A stretch of 64,000 nt of DNA from Gymnopus androsaceus JB14 (lineage: Eukaryota; Basidiomycota; Agaricomycetes; Agaricales; Omphalotaceae). The translations under genes were made by a program, and so were the position numbers. Positions 45,182 to 57,637 of the stretch are shown here, piece after piece. Below the pieces are notes generated by a model that was not told the origin of the DNA, did no database searches, and saw only the letters and a program-made list of their open reading frames with translations. The DNA lies in assembly GCA_009733575.1 (NCBI GenBank), contig ML769562.1, positions 62,001 to 126,000 on the forward strand. Direction: 5' to 3'. The stretch's first letter is position 1. Each line of letters begins with the position of its first letter.

Positions 45182-48100
45182 CTATGAGCCTGGCGGTGGT
45201 CGCTTGAGAGAAACAGGGCCTCCTGTGGCTGTTTTTATTCGCTTCACCAGTGAATCATCCCCGGCTGAATCGGGAGCAGGTCGTTTTGCTGCTCCTTGGA
45301 TCGTTATTCCACCACTTAACGGAGGCTGTTGCTTCAACGGCGCACCTCTCCCGGCTCCTGCTCCAGGCGCACCTCCACGCACAACGCCACGAACAGCACC
45401 ACGGGCCGCTCCCGCACCTCGCGCCGTCGCAGGTCCTCCTCGTCCACGACCAGCGGGAGTAGTAACGGGAGCAGTAACGGGAGGTGCCGAAGATGAAGCG
45501 ACTACGCTTGAAGCAGGATTACCGACCGATGGAACAGAGGGTTTTCGAGGAAGCCCAGCATTTGCAGAACCGCTGGCAGGCGTAGGCGCAATGGATGCTG
45601 CGGAGGGGGAAGAAGTTACAGAGGGACTTGGAGGTGGAGGGGCTTTGGCGGGAAGAGGAACTATCTTGAAATCTTGTGCGATAATTCCCTGTGTCTTCCA
45701 CGCCTGAATTTGGGCCTCATATTCCTTCAACTTCGTCTGTGCCCTGATAACCTGCGAATCCTTGATCTTCATCTTCGATGCAGCCTCCATTCTACCACTC
45801 TCTACAGCAGCCAATAACTCCTCCGCAAACTTTGCTTCCCTCTCCTTTAATCGCAGCAGCGACAGCCGCTTGGACGTCACCGTTCGAGCTAGAGGCCGTA
45901 CCGGAAGTGGCTTTTTCGACGGCGAGTTTGAGTTCGGCTTGGTGTTTAGCTGTGAGGCGCTCTTCGAGGGCTTTGAGCTCTTCCTGATGCTTTTTCACCG
46001 ACTCATCCGAAGAAACTTGGCCAGTCGGTGTTGCTTGCACTTCGCTTTTGACCTTTTCGATAGCAGCAGACACAGCAGCCCCCTGAGCGGCAGCGGCCTT
46101 TTGGCCGTCCTCCTCACGAGCTTTGTTAAGTGCCTGATACCTTGCAGAGAGCCTTTCCTGTCACAATTGTTAGCCCACACAAGTTAACAACGCAAATCGA
46201 TACATACAAATGCGGCTTTGTTGCTCTTAGCAGTGTTCGATGAATTCTCAAACTTCGCCGTCATGTCCTGGAAGGGAGAATGAGAATGAGTAACATGTGC
46301 CGGTCAAGTCTGAGGGTACATACTTTCAGTTCCGCTTCAGCTTTATCTCGTGCCGCAGTCAAAGCAGTCTTCTCAGCGTCCCAAGCTGGCGGCGCCTCTG
46401 AGGTACTGCCAGTGGGAGGCGCGGAATGCAACCCAGTTGGCTTTTTCGGCGAGCAGTTGGTCTCGTTCTGCCCGCAAAGAAGCCTAAAAGATTTCTGTTC
46501 AGCCAATTCTCAGACCAACTGATGAAGCAAACTTACAACTTCAGCGTTAGCAGCACCATCTGGCTGAGACACCGTCCCCTTGGATGATTCCAAGACAGCC
46601 TTTTCAGCCTGCAATGAAGTGTTGGTGGCCTGCAGTTCGCGCGTCTGCTTTTCCAAGGAGGTGATCTTTTCTTCGAGTTCCTTCTTCTCAGATGTTAGTT
46701 TCGACTTTGCGGCATTCAGCTCGCCCAAGTTGGCCTTGAACGTTGACATGTTCTTGGAGAAAGTCTCCCGGTAGTTGGCGAGATTGTCTTCGACGGCTTT
46801 GACCTAATGACGGGTTAACGGGACGTTGGAGAGACAAGAAAACCAATATTTACTCGCGCCTTGTGTTGAGTAACATCATTCTCTCGTTGGCCAATAGTCT
46901 CCTCCAAGGAAACTTTCTCCGCTTTGAGTCGATCAATTTCGTCTTTGAGAGACTGCATCTCTGAAGGATCGACACGATCATACTGAAGGACAGTCAGAAA
47001 ATTGGAAAGCGTCAACAATCGGTTGCAAACCTTGGTCAATAATTGCTGGTTGCGAGCTTGCCACCTGCGATTCTCCTCCTCTAGTCGCTTGATCTGAGTA
47101 TCTCGAGCTACCAACTCGGCGTTGGCGACACGGGCTTCCTCTTTAGCTGGTTCCAGCTGTTTCCCAAGGAGCTGAAGCTTCGTTTCCAACTCCTTCGCAC
47201 GCTTTGCATGAGCTTCGGAGTCTGCTCGTAACGTCGCGTTGCTCTCTCGTAGAATGTTCATTTGATTAATTCGCTCCATGAGTTCATCGTGCTGTGCGCT
47301 GGACGCTGCTGCCTCGACGGCCTTTTCTCGCTCCTAGAAACAGATACTCAGTTACACCTCCTACAATAACAGGGAAAAAAACGAACCTCGGATAACGTCC
47401 GCCTCGTCTCGTTGAGAGTCTGTTGTAGGTGATCGATTTGAGACTTCATTCGAGTAGCTTCCTGTTTACTGAGCTCGAGCTGGAGATCCACAATCTCCTT
47501 TTCCTTGCGGAGATAAGCTACTACAGAGCGCAACTCTGAGAGTTTCGTGTCAGTATTATCGTTTGCATCGGATTCAGCAACGTCGGTGGATGTGGTCGAC
47601 TCAGTAGCTTGACGGATGCGAGTAGCCTGAGAGCTAACAGAATCGAGATGTTTATGGAGCAGATTGTTCTGCTCCACGAGATCGTTGGACCTATGAATAT
47701 TCGTTGAATATAGACTTTAAACAAACATCGCACTTATAACTCACCGTTTCTGCAACTCCTTGACTTCGTTATCCAGCGCCTGCTTCTGTTGCTGCCAGCT
47801 AATTTCCGAACTAGCAAGCTTGGCTGAGGCGGTTTCAGCGGCTGTTCGTGAATCCCTGACAGCGGCTTGTACAGAAGCAAGCTGCTTCTTGAGACTCTCT
47901 AGTGTCTTTCTGGACTCGGCATGCGACAAGAGTTCGTTGGTATACCGCTCCTCGGCAGCCTGAATATTAAACCGTCAACGGTCTATTCCATCATAGAGGG
48001 ATCACCGATTTACCTTGGCACGTTCTTCCTGCTGTTTAATTTCGCTGTCGCGAGTGCTTCGATCGCTTTCAGACACCTTTTCAGATGTGCTGAGATCCAC

Positions 48101-51100
48101 AATGGTGTCTTCCAGGGTCTTCTTGTCGTTCGCCCAGGCACTACGTTCGTCTTCATACTGCTTTTGTAGATCATGATGTTTCGCAGTCAGCTCGGAAAGC
48201 TCGGTTTGGACAGCCTGTAGTCTTTCTTCGAGAGCTTGGCGGTCGGACTAGTGCAGACAGTCAGCCAGGTCGTCAAAAGCTCCATTAAAGGAAATTTACT
48301 TCGTATTTCGCGATCTGAGCGTCCGTGGAAGCCTTGTACTCTTCGTGAGTACTTTGGAATTCGCGCAGAGCGGTCTCGTTGGCTTCACTGATACTTTGGA
48401 ATTGTTGAACATGAGATTTCGCTTGGGCAAGGTCGAACTCGGCAACTTTGAGGGCCGAACTAGAGATATTATGTGAGCGGATAGGAAACAAAAAAATGAT
48501 AACTATATTCACCGAAGTTCTGCAACTTCAGCCTCGAGCTGCTGCTCTTGACTCATATCGGTATGGTCCACAGTGGCTATGGACACTGCCGCGGCGTTCG
48601 TATACTGCGAGTTTTTCCTCATTGCCTTTCATATGCTTGGTGAGATCTCCAACACGTTCTTCAAGATGAACTTTGCTAGTCTCAGCGACAGCAAGAGCTT
48701 CTCGCGTCTTTGGACAACTCTTGAGCCTAGTGTTCCAAGATAAGAACAAGCTCAAAACAATAAAAACAAGAACAGCATACCGATTTATCAAGGCGGTTCT
48801 GGAGCTCTCTGACCTCTACCTCTTTTTGCAACGTGATATTTCGGACAGAGTCGCGTTCCTGTGTTATTTGATTCCTCAGATCTTGCCTATATTGAGAGCT
48901 CAGTTGATGCATTCCACCAATATACTATGCTAAAAGACTTACGACTGGCTCTCGAGCACCTGAAGTTGATTTTCCAAACGACGGCGGTCATTTTCCCCAG
49001 ATCGCTCTAGATCATTGTGCATCTTCTGGACGTTGGTCATAAGATCGGAAAGATGAGAACGTTCCATTGCGAGACTCTTGTTCTCCTCAACAAGACGACC
49101 TTGGACACTCTAACAAACAATCGTAAGAAAGTTGTTCTGTTCATATGCATGGAATTGGCTAGACATACCTCCCATATACTCTTCTCTGCACGAAGGTTGG
49201 CACATTCATTGCGAAGCTGTTCGACGCGCGCGTTGGCGACGTGAAGATCCTCCGAAACGCGCCCACATTCGACATCAACCCGAGTCCATTGGTCAAACAG
49301 CTGCTGATTCCGCTTAGTAAGGTCATTGAGCTCCTGGTTCTGAAGACTAATCTGCTCTTGAAGCATATGGTTACGCTCTATGTTTCGAGATTAACATATC
49401 GCACGCAAGTCAGCGAGAAACATGAACATACCAGTTTGATTTTCGTTCTTGGCAGTAGCTTTGGCGAGATTAGCCTGCAACTGCCCGATTTCTCTCTGCG
49501 CGGCAATATTGTCCTCCCTGAGCCTGACCGAATCGACTCCCATTTCAGTTCGGTACGTGTCAAACTGACTTTGGATGTCGGATAACTCTTTGGCAAGAGT
49601 AGAGGATGCACCGGATAGGTCGATTTCACCAGAGCTATTCACCACGCCGGATGAACCTCCTGCCTGATTGGCACGCGCAACCATAGCTTTCAGAGCGTCT
49701 CTTTCCTGCGCGTATGCCTGGATAACACTATCGCTGTGTTTCTTCTGTTGCTCCAGTTTGGCATCAAGGTCCTGTATTATCGCATAAGTCTCCCTGATAG
49801 CCTCTTCCTGCTCCTTCTGCATCGCAACCTTGTACGCCTTCTCATCACTCTCCATCTTGTCGCCGAGTTGACGGACGAGCTTGATGAGCTTTTGGTTTTG
49901 CTCCTGTAGCCCATCAATGGAACGGAAAAGGACGAGATTATTGGTGATGACTGTTTGCACGTCCTCGGCAGGGGCGATGTTTTCGAGCTCTTCGTCGGAT
50001 GGGAAGTTGATATCGTCACGACGGGTAGCCTCCCTCAAGAGGTGCCGGACCTGACGTCCAAGATCGTCCAGTTGTCGTACAAGTAGGTCGTTTTCGTGAG
50101 ATGATTTCTGCAGTTTCTCGGCGTTTTCCTGAGCAACCTTGGCTTGTGAGTCACGGTCAGCCATTGCCTGGGCAAGTTGCGAGGAGAGCAGAGAAGCTTC
50201 TGCTGTGACTCGATTGTATTCTACTCTTTGCTCGTTGAGAAGAGGAGCCTATAATCATGTTTAATTAAAGTCGCACATAAAATGATGAGGGAAAAATGCT
50301 TACCCGTTCCTGTACTTGAGCTATTACATCGGCAAGAGCATGTTCCATGCGTACATATTCTGCACACTTCTTTTCATGTACTTCCTGAAGCTCAACGTAG
50401 TCTTTGTAGACCTCGGTGAAGCTTTTGCCGTTCTTTTGCACCCTGCTGGCGATCGCGATGGTGGGACTGAGGTTCATCAAGCCATCGTTGGCTTCGTCAA
50501 GCACACCAGAGACTCTTCGCCCAGGGGTCATTGGCGCACCGCGGCCTGGAATAGGTAGCTCGCCTCGTCCCATCTTCTCCAACACCTTTTCCAACTGTTC
50601 GACCTTATGCTCCGCCAATTCCCGACCCTTCTTCTCCCTTTCAACTTCAGCCCGAATGCCAGCGTCCTGTGATTCTCTCTTCTCCTCTTCCATATTCCAC
50701 CGCCGCTCAATATCGTCCATGATGGTCTTTGTCTGCTTCTCACGCTCCTCCAGCATTTCGACGAGTCGACGAAGAGATTTGGCTTCGGTGGAGTAGGTAG
50801 CTTCTTGCTCTGCAAGTTGCCCGGTGAGATCCTGAACCTTTGTGAGGGCTTGCGTCAATTGGTGGGTCTGAGATGTGTGAGAAGACTGCAAGGCTTTCAG
50901 CGTCGCCTGAGATGAGCTGTAGTTCTGGGTAGCGTCGCTGAGATTAGCCTGGAGAGTAACAAACTCTGCCTGTTTCGTCCGACGGTAGTTGCCATATTCC
51001 TCAGACTTGGTCGCCAGTTCGCTATTGACACGCTCGACTTCGGATTGTGCGAGTTGCAGTTGTTGGTTCAGAGACTCGAGTTTGAACTGATAGCAATGAG

Positions 51101-51897
51101 TATAATAGAAAAGTATAAAAATTTGTATTGCACACCTTGGTGGATGTCTCCGTGGCACGCATCTCTCGGACTTGGGCTTCCAACGTTTGGTGCTCTTGAC
51201 GAGCCACCTTGATATCAGAGCGCAAAGTATTGATTTCGTCTAAGTATCTTTAGCATACTGTGCCGCATACGATATGTTCAACTCACCTTCGCGCTCGGAC
51301 CCATCTTGTTTGAGCCGACTTATGACGCTAATAAGATCCCTCTTTTCACGCTCGACATCCTCCTAGACGATGCTTGAGCTCTTCCGCTTGATTGGAAGAC
51401 GAGGATTGGAAAGTAGAAAGGGTCGTTACCCGAGCTTGTAGCTCACTATTAGACGCCACTACAGAGAACAATGGAAAGTGAGCCACTATTGAAAGTGAAA
51501 GAAAGCAAGTAAACGTACCAAGATTATCTCTTTCCTGCTTGACCTGAGCAAGTTCCTCTTGGAGTTGCTCCGCCTGCTGCTCCATATCCTTCGAGGCCTG
51601 CTCACGATCCTGTAGAGCTTGATCAAGCTCAACGTCCTTCTTCTCTGCCTCGGCGCGTAATTCATCGACTTCACGCTGAGTAGCATCTATTATGCCAGAC
51701 TGTTCGAGCAAAAGCTGATAGAGATTGAGGAGGGCATCGGGAGAGGGGGAATGGACGTTCAAGTCCGGGACAAGATTCGTGAGGCCATCCAGGTCAAAGT
51801 TTTCGGGAATTGGAACAGTAAAAGTTTTGGAGCTGCTTCCTCCTTCTTCTTCATCTACGGCCGCAGGAAGTTTGCTTGTTCTACGAGTCCCGACCAT
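45182..51897 (-). CDS. MLP1: Nuclear-basket nucleoporin TPR/Mlp1-like coiled-coil protein
   Basis: A very long multi-exon gene (about 20 exons of mostly 100-900 nt). The start is MVGTRRTSKLPAAVDEEEGG at 51897; a longer non-ATG frame upstream is not used. Almost the whole product is heptad-patterned coiled coil: e.g. NLYQLLLEQSGIIDATQREV, LESLNQQLQLAQSEVERVN, RLVEMLEEREKQTKTIMDDI, LVRQLDDLGRQVRHLLREA with the SDEELENIAPAEDVQTVITN stretch, which is typical of Mlp1/TPR, and many Q/E/K-rich blocks to ~45900. The C-terminal ~200 residues switch to Ala/Pro/Ser and then Arg-Gly-rich sequence (GRGRGGPATARGAG), ending VSLKRPPPGS. Mlp/TPR anchors mRNP surveillance at the nuclear pore basket. The exon list was not fully resolved; gene identity and extent are well supported. 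Confidence 0.85.
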
Positions 51898-52104
51898 TGG
51901 AACTCGTCGTAGTAGTGAACAAGGACAATGGAGAACCGCGGCACTTTGGCGCTCAAGATCCACGTGACGACTGTGCGAATAAAACTTGCCAGACGCTTTT
52001 TTCCTTCTCCATCTTCACGCCAAAAAATAACTTTGGGTAAGTATCACTAGCTTTCGCTCGTAGACACTGCTAATTTCCATTCTAGTCACCTCCTGACTCC
52101 CAAT
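51898..52104. promoter_or_regulatory. Short divergent promoter, TPR and RPS20
   Basis: Only 207 bp separate the two start codons. GGGTAAGT at ~52033 and a CATTCTAG acceptor-like end at ~52085 suggest a small intron in the 5' UTR of the ribosomal protein gene, which is common for this class. A pyrimidine-rich tract at ~52000-52020 fits a ribosomal-protein start region. Confidence 0.5.
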
Positions 52105-52634
52105 ATGAGTTACGTCGCCAAAGGAGAAAAAGAATACGATGCTACCGGTGCCCCAGTGCCTGGAGCCAAAATCCACAAAATCAGGATTACCCTAACTTCC
52201 AGCAACGTCAAGAACCTCGAAAAGTGTGAGTAGTTTTCCCTTTGAGCTTGGATCTGTATTGATTATTGTCTGGTACAGTCTCGGCCGATCTCATTAACCG
52301 AGCAAAGGACAAGCAGCTGCGTGTCAAGGGACCCGTTCGTCTCCCCACCAAGGTTCTCAAAATCACCACTCGTAAAACTGTGCGCTACCTTTCGTGCTAT
52401 TTTTGTATGAACTACTGATTCCCTCTGTAGCCTTGTGGTGAAGGTTCCAAGACCTGGGACCGATACGAGCTCAAGGTGCACAAGCGTCTTATTGACCTGC
52501 ACTCGTCCAGCGAGATCGTCAAGCAGATTGTGAGTTGTATTAGCTATTTGTTTGTTTGATACCGCTCACATTATTTACAGACGAGCATCAGCCTGGAGCC
52601 CGGTGTCGAGGTCGAGGTTACCATCTCCGCTTAG
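52105..52634 (+). CDS. RPS20: 40S ribosomal protein S20 (uS10)
   Basis: Exons 52105-52225, 52279-52379, 52431-52529 and 52581-52634 join to 124 aa. [12 protein letters not shown] begins the protein. [78 protein letters not shown] and [14 protein letters not shown] are the uS10 core in order. A component of the small-subunit head. Four exons with short introns; the stop is TAG at 52632-52634. Confidence 0.95.
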
Positions 52635-52870
52635 GTTATATGTACCTTCACGTTGCATGTATACGTTTGCTGCTTGAATACATATGGGTTTATTCCTCCA
52701 CGCTCGATCATATACAATCTACAAGTCTATCCGCTCGCTACAGTTACTCGACCGTATCCTTATTCCCAATGTAAGTTAACGCAGGTTCTACCACTCGAAG
52801 ACCTCTCCTTGAACCTCTAATATTCGTCGGAGGCCCAAAAATGTTCGGCCTAAACGAGGAGCCATATCTC

Positions 52871-55158
52871 CTAAGACCTACTGTACCTAAAGTACAGCCT
52901 GAACACGAAGGAAGCGAACAAAAAACAGAGGATTTCAAGAGCTTCCCTTGCGTTAAAGAAAATCATCCAACCCGTCACCACTAACGCTATCGAGCTAATC
53001 TCCGAAACTAGCGAGTGGACCCCCACTTTTTCTACAGCATCACCTATCCACATCCAGTACAGGCCGCAAAGACGTGACATCGTTCCCCAAGTTTGTCGGA
53101 TAACATTAGGCTCGTCAAGCATATACCACTCCCTCTGACTCGGGCTATTGACAACCAGGACCTTCTTCCCTTTCATCATCGACTTGCTCGCACCCGTTAA
53201 AGCACCAAGCTGAATGCGGTAATGAGGTATAACCCAGGTTGGTTTCGACTCGGCACCTCGTTCATTTGCCGTGAGAGTGACAAAGGCTTGTGGAACGGTC
53301 TTGACTTGGGTCGGAGCTTGGGTTTTCCCAGTGAATGCGGCGAGACTAGGCATGATGCCCCTTGTATTGTCCACGAAAGGCCAGTCCGAATACTCATCGG
53401 AAATCGTCTGTCGATGAACGCGATACTTTCCATGAAAGAGTACACGCATCCGTTCATATCTGAACCGGGCCTTGGCGGTGCAGAGACAGCCCACGAGAAC
53501 GATAGTTTCAAGACCAGGAGCAGCGAATTCGATAGACGGTGGGATAACCGTTGAAGAACTGAGGCCAGAATCTGAGGTCGAGTAGGTCTCAGCCAGAGCA
53601 ATCTGAATTGCAGCGTCCTTCAATCCATATTCTTTCGACTTCGGAGCCTTCCACACCTCGAGATGTTTGAGCTGATATTTGCGATCATGATTCTGGGTGT
53701 TGCGGGGGAGGATTTGAGGGATATCACGCTAACATAATCGAAAATGTATGAGAAATGATAGTCCCAGGAAGAAAAAAAGGAAGAAGCCAACCCAATAAAT
53801 AGTTTCCTTCTCGTTTGTCGTTAATATCAGTTTCAAGCTCTCCAGACCTCTAGGACAACTCATAAACAACTCCTTCAACTCCGTGATTTGATCGTACGCC
53901 ATTGGTTTCTTGGGTATACAATCTTGCTCCTGTGGATCAAGCTGTTGTACATGTTCTGAAAAATCCATCCAAATTTCCAACTTCCTCAACTCTCTCTGAC
54001 CGCTCAACTGCTGCTTCAAGGCCGGGAGAAACGCCCCATAGAATTTTATTCCAGTTAGGGAGATTTCTTGCAAACTTGGTAGTAGCACACGCATGCGAGG
54101 GTGAGGATCACGCCCTTTGTACTCAAGCAACGGCGGGTCCCGATAATCCTTATGAAGTTCGCCTACGAATTTATGGTACGATACATGCCGCAGAGTATCA
54201 TGATGGGCCTCGATGAAGGTTGCGAATTGTTTTTTGTTGTGCGTGTCAAGATCAAAAGGGTTGTCACGAAGATCGTCAATGCAGGCGCGAGTAATCGAAA
54301 GGGAGCGAAGGTAGGGCCAACGTGCATGAAGAAGAGGACGAACGTTGATTCTGCACTGATTGTGCATAGTGGCACCATCGTCACCAAGAACAAGGGTTTG
54401 AAGACGAGGAGAACGCTCAATGAGCATAGTCCAGAGAGCCGGAGGGAGCTCTTCTCCATGGACGACACTCGCTAACATTAGATATTAGTATTGATCAGCA
54501 GAGCACGAAGAGCAAGAAGCTTACGGTCAAAATTCGGTAGCGTGTCGTAGTGAAGTTCGGAGGTGAGTGAGAAGCCTGTCAGATCGGAAAATCTAAACAG
54601 CTGTACGATATAATGAGATATTGTTGATATGATATCGTAGAGCCTACCTCGCTTTCAGGATTCACTGGTTCACTTCCAAGATTTGTCCCAATCTCACTTA
54701 AATGAGGACATCCAAGCTTCAAGCTAGCCCACACACTACTCGCTGGAATCTCGATGCCATCCCACACAAACTTCCTCAAGTTGTACAAATTGGGAGCCAG
54801 AAATTCTACATCGCGAGCAAGGTCTCGTTCGCGTGCAAGAAGTCTCTTGGAACACATCTGCAGGAAACTGGGTCGCAGGACGAGCGATTGAACGGTACGA
54901 GCCACTTTAGGTCTAAGGAGAAGGTACTGAACAATTTGACGCGCGTGGTTATTTCGAAGCTCGATATCGCGAAAGAGAATTGGATAGATGTGGTCGTGGA
55001 TCCGTTTCGACTGAGTTTAGGTTGGTGAGCAAATCTACATCGACATCGGCGTTGGAGGAGGTTCGGCTTACAGTTAAAGATAAATTGAGAATATCGGGTC
55101 CGGGGTTAACATGAGAGGCGATTTCTCGTAGAATGTCGATAGGAATGATTGTGTTCAT
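52871..55158 (-). CDS. F-box-like leucine-rich protein with C-terminal hydrophobic segments
   Basis: Exons 55072-55158, 54648-55010, 54525-54600, 53792-54471 and 52871-53728 join in phase to 687 aa. MNTIIPIDILREIASHVNPG..LNLSLTSKRIHDHIYPILFRDI is an F-box start; irregular leucine-rich repeats (LVLRPSFLQM, NLYNLRKFVW, LPSLQEISLTGIKF, LRKLEIWMDF) follow. The last ~40 residues contain two hydrophobic stretches (SSIALVVTGWMIFF and LEILCFLFASFVF), so it may be membrane-tethered, which is unusual for this class. It is unrelated in sequence to the F-box family at 10-22 kb. An SCF-adaptor role is assumed from the domain only. Exon phases all agree, supporting the model. Confidence 0.75.
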
Positions 55159-55857
55159 GATTGCGAAAGGCGAGAAGGCTACAGAAACGAGAAATGCCAA
55201 ATCCAGTACTTTAGCACGCTCGCCTTTCTTCTTCGACCAACGATCAACTAAATGAGCTGACTAGGGATGAGAGAGAGATAATATAAAGAATGCTTGAAGT
55301 TGATAGAAGGGAAGGAAGGTGTTTAGCGCCTGTTAGCGCCTGCGAAAGATCGCTTTGTCCGCGTGGGATTGATCGGTACTTATCCCAGGGCTGAGCATTA
55401 CTAAGTATTACGGTAGTAGTACTTATCTAGTACTTATTTAGATAGGTTGAACCTGGCCTCGTCAAAACAGGTTGCTAAGCAGTGCATAATTTCAATGATA
55501 TTTTGCATCCAGGCTGTAGCAACTTTTGGTAATGTACTTAGGTTTTCCTTATGCAGGTCTGCCAGTGTAAGGAACTCTATTTTGATTCTGCTCAAGGTCA
55601 GATAAGAGAAAATCAATAGAAAAAATGAAGGTCATCATGGATTCTCTAAGGCCAGGTGGAAACCAGCTGTCATTGAATCAAGAATGTGTACACTAACAAG
55701 CCTTCCATTGAGATGAACATGGTTGTACATCTTTTATAAGGTAGCTACTGTGTCGGGCAGAGTGTACAGAGTCCTATGGACCTTCCAAAACACTCAGTGC
55801 AACAATCCATCGCTCTTTGTACACTATAAGTAAAATAAGTTAGCATAAGTTAGAATA
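55159..55857. other. Upstream of F-box gene; dispersed repeat and AAGTTAG-rich tract
   Basis: Left part: promoter region. Middle: repeat copy at 55439-55725. Right end: several AAGTTAG units (55830-55857) that also occur right of the element ending at 56672. Confidence 0.45.
55439..55725 (-). repeat. Dispersed repeat, copy 2
   Basis: Reverse complement matches 21398-21642 with scattered mismatches and small gaps; see that entry for shared blocks. This copy is slightly longer and marks the left border of the transposon-rich end of the window. Confidence 0.65.
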
Positions 55858-56672
55858 CATCAACAAAACCTGGGTGTACTGGACAGTGCTGGATAGCGCT
55901 ATCCAGCACTCATAGCACCCATAGCACCCATAGCAAGGTCCCCATCTATCCAGAGCTATGGAATGCTATGGGCTGTTATGGGTTGCTATGGAATGCACCG
56001 GTTTGAAAGCATTTGATCGTTTGATTTCCGATTACCTTCCTAATTTGATCAAACAATTCGCGCTTTTTGTAATCAGTAAATTTGCATTCTATATACAGCA
56101 ATTTATGCGCCCAGATGCGCCTCCTGCTCAGTTGAACAATTCGCTCTTTTGGTAATCAGTCATGTGCAATTTGCATTCTATATACAGTAATTTATGCACC
56201 CGGACACGCCTCCCGCTCACTATTGGTGTTCCGTATACCGCCGCTCCCATTCACCACTAGTGCCTGTATCGCCGCTGCTCCTGCTTCCTCATAGGCTTAT
56301 ATACATACTATCTGAGCTCTGAACCAAATAAATACTAAATGGTTATGGCAGCTCAATTAGATATATGAAAATAAAGTTGAAGGGTAAGACTTGCCAAGGA
56401 TGTCCAGACTAAAGCAACTTAGAACTTCGACTTGATAAAAAAAATGGAAGTTAGGGAGAAGGAAGGAAGAGAACTTGGGGAAGTCGAAACACCCATGCCT
56501 CAATGCTATATAGCATTGGTGGGAGAGACTGACAGCTGGCTCGAGCACTCAGTAATCTTATAGGAGCTCATAGCAAGCTATAGCATTTCATAGCAGCCAT
56601 AGTGCTATGACCTGCTATGGCTTGCTATAGATTGCTATGGCCGCTATGACCATTATCCAAGTTTTGCTGATG
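55858..56672. mobile_element. 815-bp TIR element with 12-bp flanking direct repeat
   Basis: It starts CATCAACAAAACCTGGGT and ends with the complement of CATCAGCAAAACTTGGAT. TAAGTTAGAATA lies immediately outside both ends (55846-55857 and 56673-56684), a candidate 12-bp target duplication, although AAGTTAG units are repeated locally. Inside each end are clusters of CATAGC / GCTATG in both orientations (~55908-56000 and ~56565-56655), like subterminal binding sites. A tandem duplication of about 75 bp (GCATTCTATATACAG.. units) lies at ~56040-56215. No transposase frame. The same terminal motif bounds the smaller element at 57459-57637. Confidence 0.65.
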
Positions 56673-57458
56673 TAAGTTAGAATAAGTAAAATAAGTTAGA
56701 TTGTCGCAACAAGTTAACTTAAGTAAATAAGTTAACTTGTCAATTCATGAGTTAGCGATAAGTTAGTGGAGTTTGAAAACATAAGTTAGTTTGGTAGTCA
56801 TCGTCTGATATAATGGCTCTTAACTCACCTGCTGCAATAAATCATGAAAAACCAGAATATTGGGAAAACCTTTTGAAAACCATGCGGCAAACATTGCTGG
56901 CAGAGCGCAAGGAATCAAAAGGGACCCCAGAAAATAAAACAAATTCACTTGATCCAAATAATGCAAAAATATATCAGCCAAACATTGTTGAGATTTGTGA
57001 TAAGTCCTATTTTGATAAATCGGGAATCAAATATGGAAGTATGAAAGCTTTGACTGGGGACTTTGTTGACAAGTTCAGCTTGAATGAGGAACAAGAGTGA
57101 GCTTTCAGAATCATTGCTCAACATTCCATAGGATACTGTAATGAACCCTTGCATATGTACATTGGGGGAATGGGTGGTATAGGAAAATCCCAAGTCATCA
57201 AGTGTCTGTTAAAGTTTTTTGCAGCACGAAATAATGCATATGCTATAGTCACATGTGCACCAACAGGAAATGCTGCAGCTTTGCTTGGAGGTTCAACATA
57301 TCACTTCCTTCTTGGTATGAACAACAAAATTGAAGAAGTAGTGGCATGTACTATGGCTCAAGTGTGCTCCAGACTTGACAGTGTGCAATATATAATTTTG
57401 GATGAAGGGTCCATGTTGGGTTGCATAGATATATACAAGATATCTGAACATTTATCAA

Positions 57459-57637
57459 CATCAGCAAAACCTGTATTTTTGCTGGAGGTCTCCAGAGATC
57501 TCTGGAGCTTGACAGCTGTCAAAAAAACTGTCAAATTTCTCCAGAGATCTCCAGAGGTCTCTGGAATAGGGTACCTTGCTCCAGAGATGTCCCAAATGAA
57601 TGGGTTTTCTCCAGCAAAAATACAGGTTTTGCTGATG
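57459..57637. mobile_element. 179-bp nested TIR element in the helicase
   Basis: Both ends read CATCAGCAAAACCTGTATTT inward, extending to the matching GCTGGAG, so the terminal inverted repeats are about 27 bp. The interior is itself palindromic, with repeated CCAGAGATCTCTGGA-like units and TTGACAG/CTGTCAA. It splits the helicase coding sequence between Walker B and motif III. The terminal motif is shared with the 815-bp element at 55858, so the two probably belong to one family. Confidence 0.7.

Noticed and set aside
45105..45707. A 200-codon plus-strand frame rich in Pro/Ala/Arg
   Set aside because: It is the antisense of the low-complexity C-terminus of the TPR/Mlp1 gene, where GC-rich repeats keep the opposite strand open.
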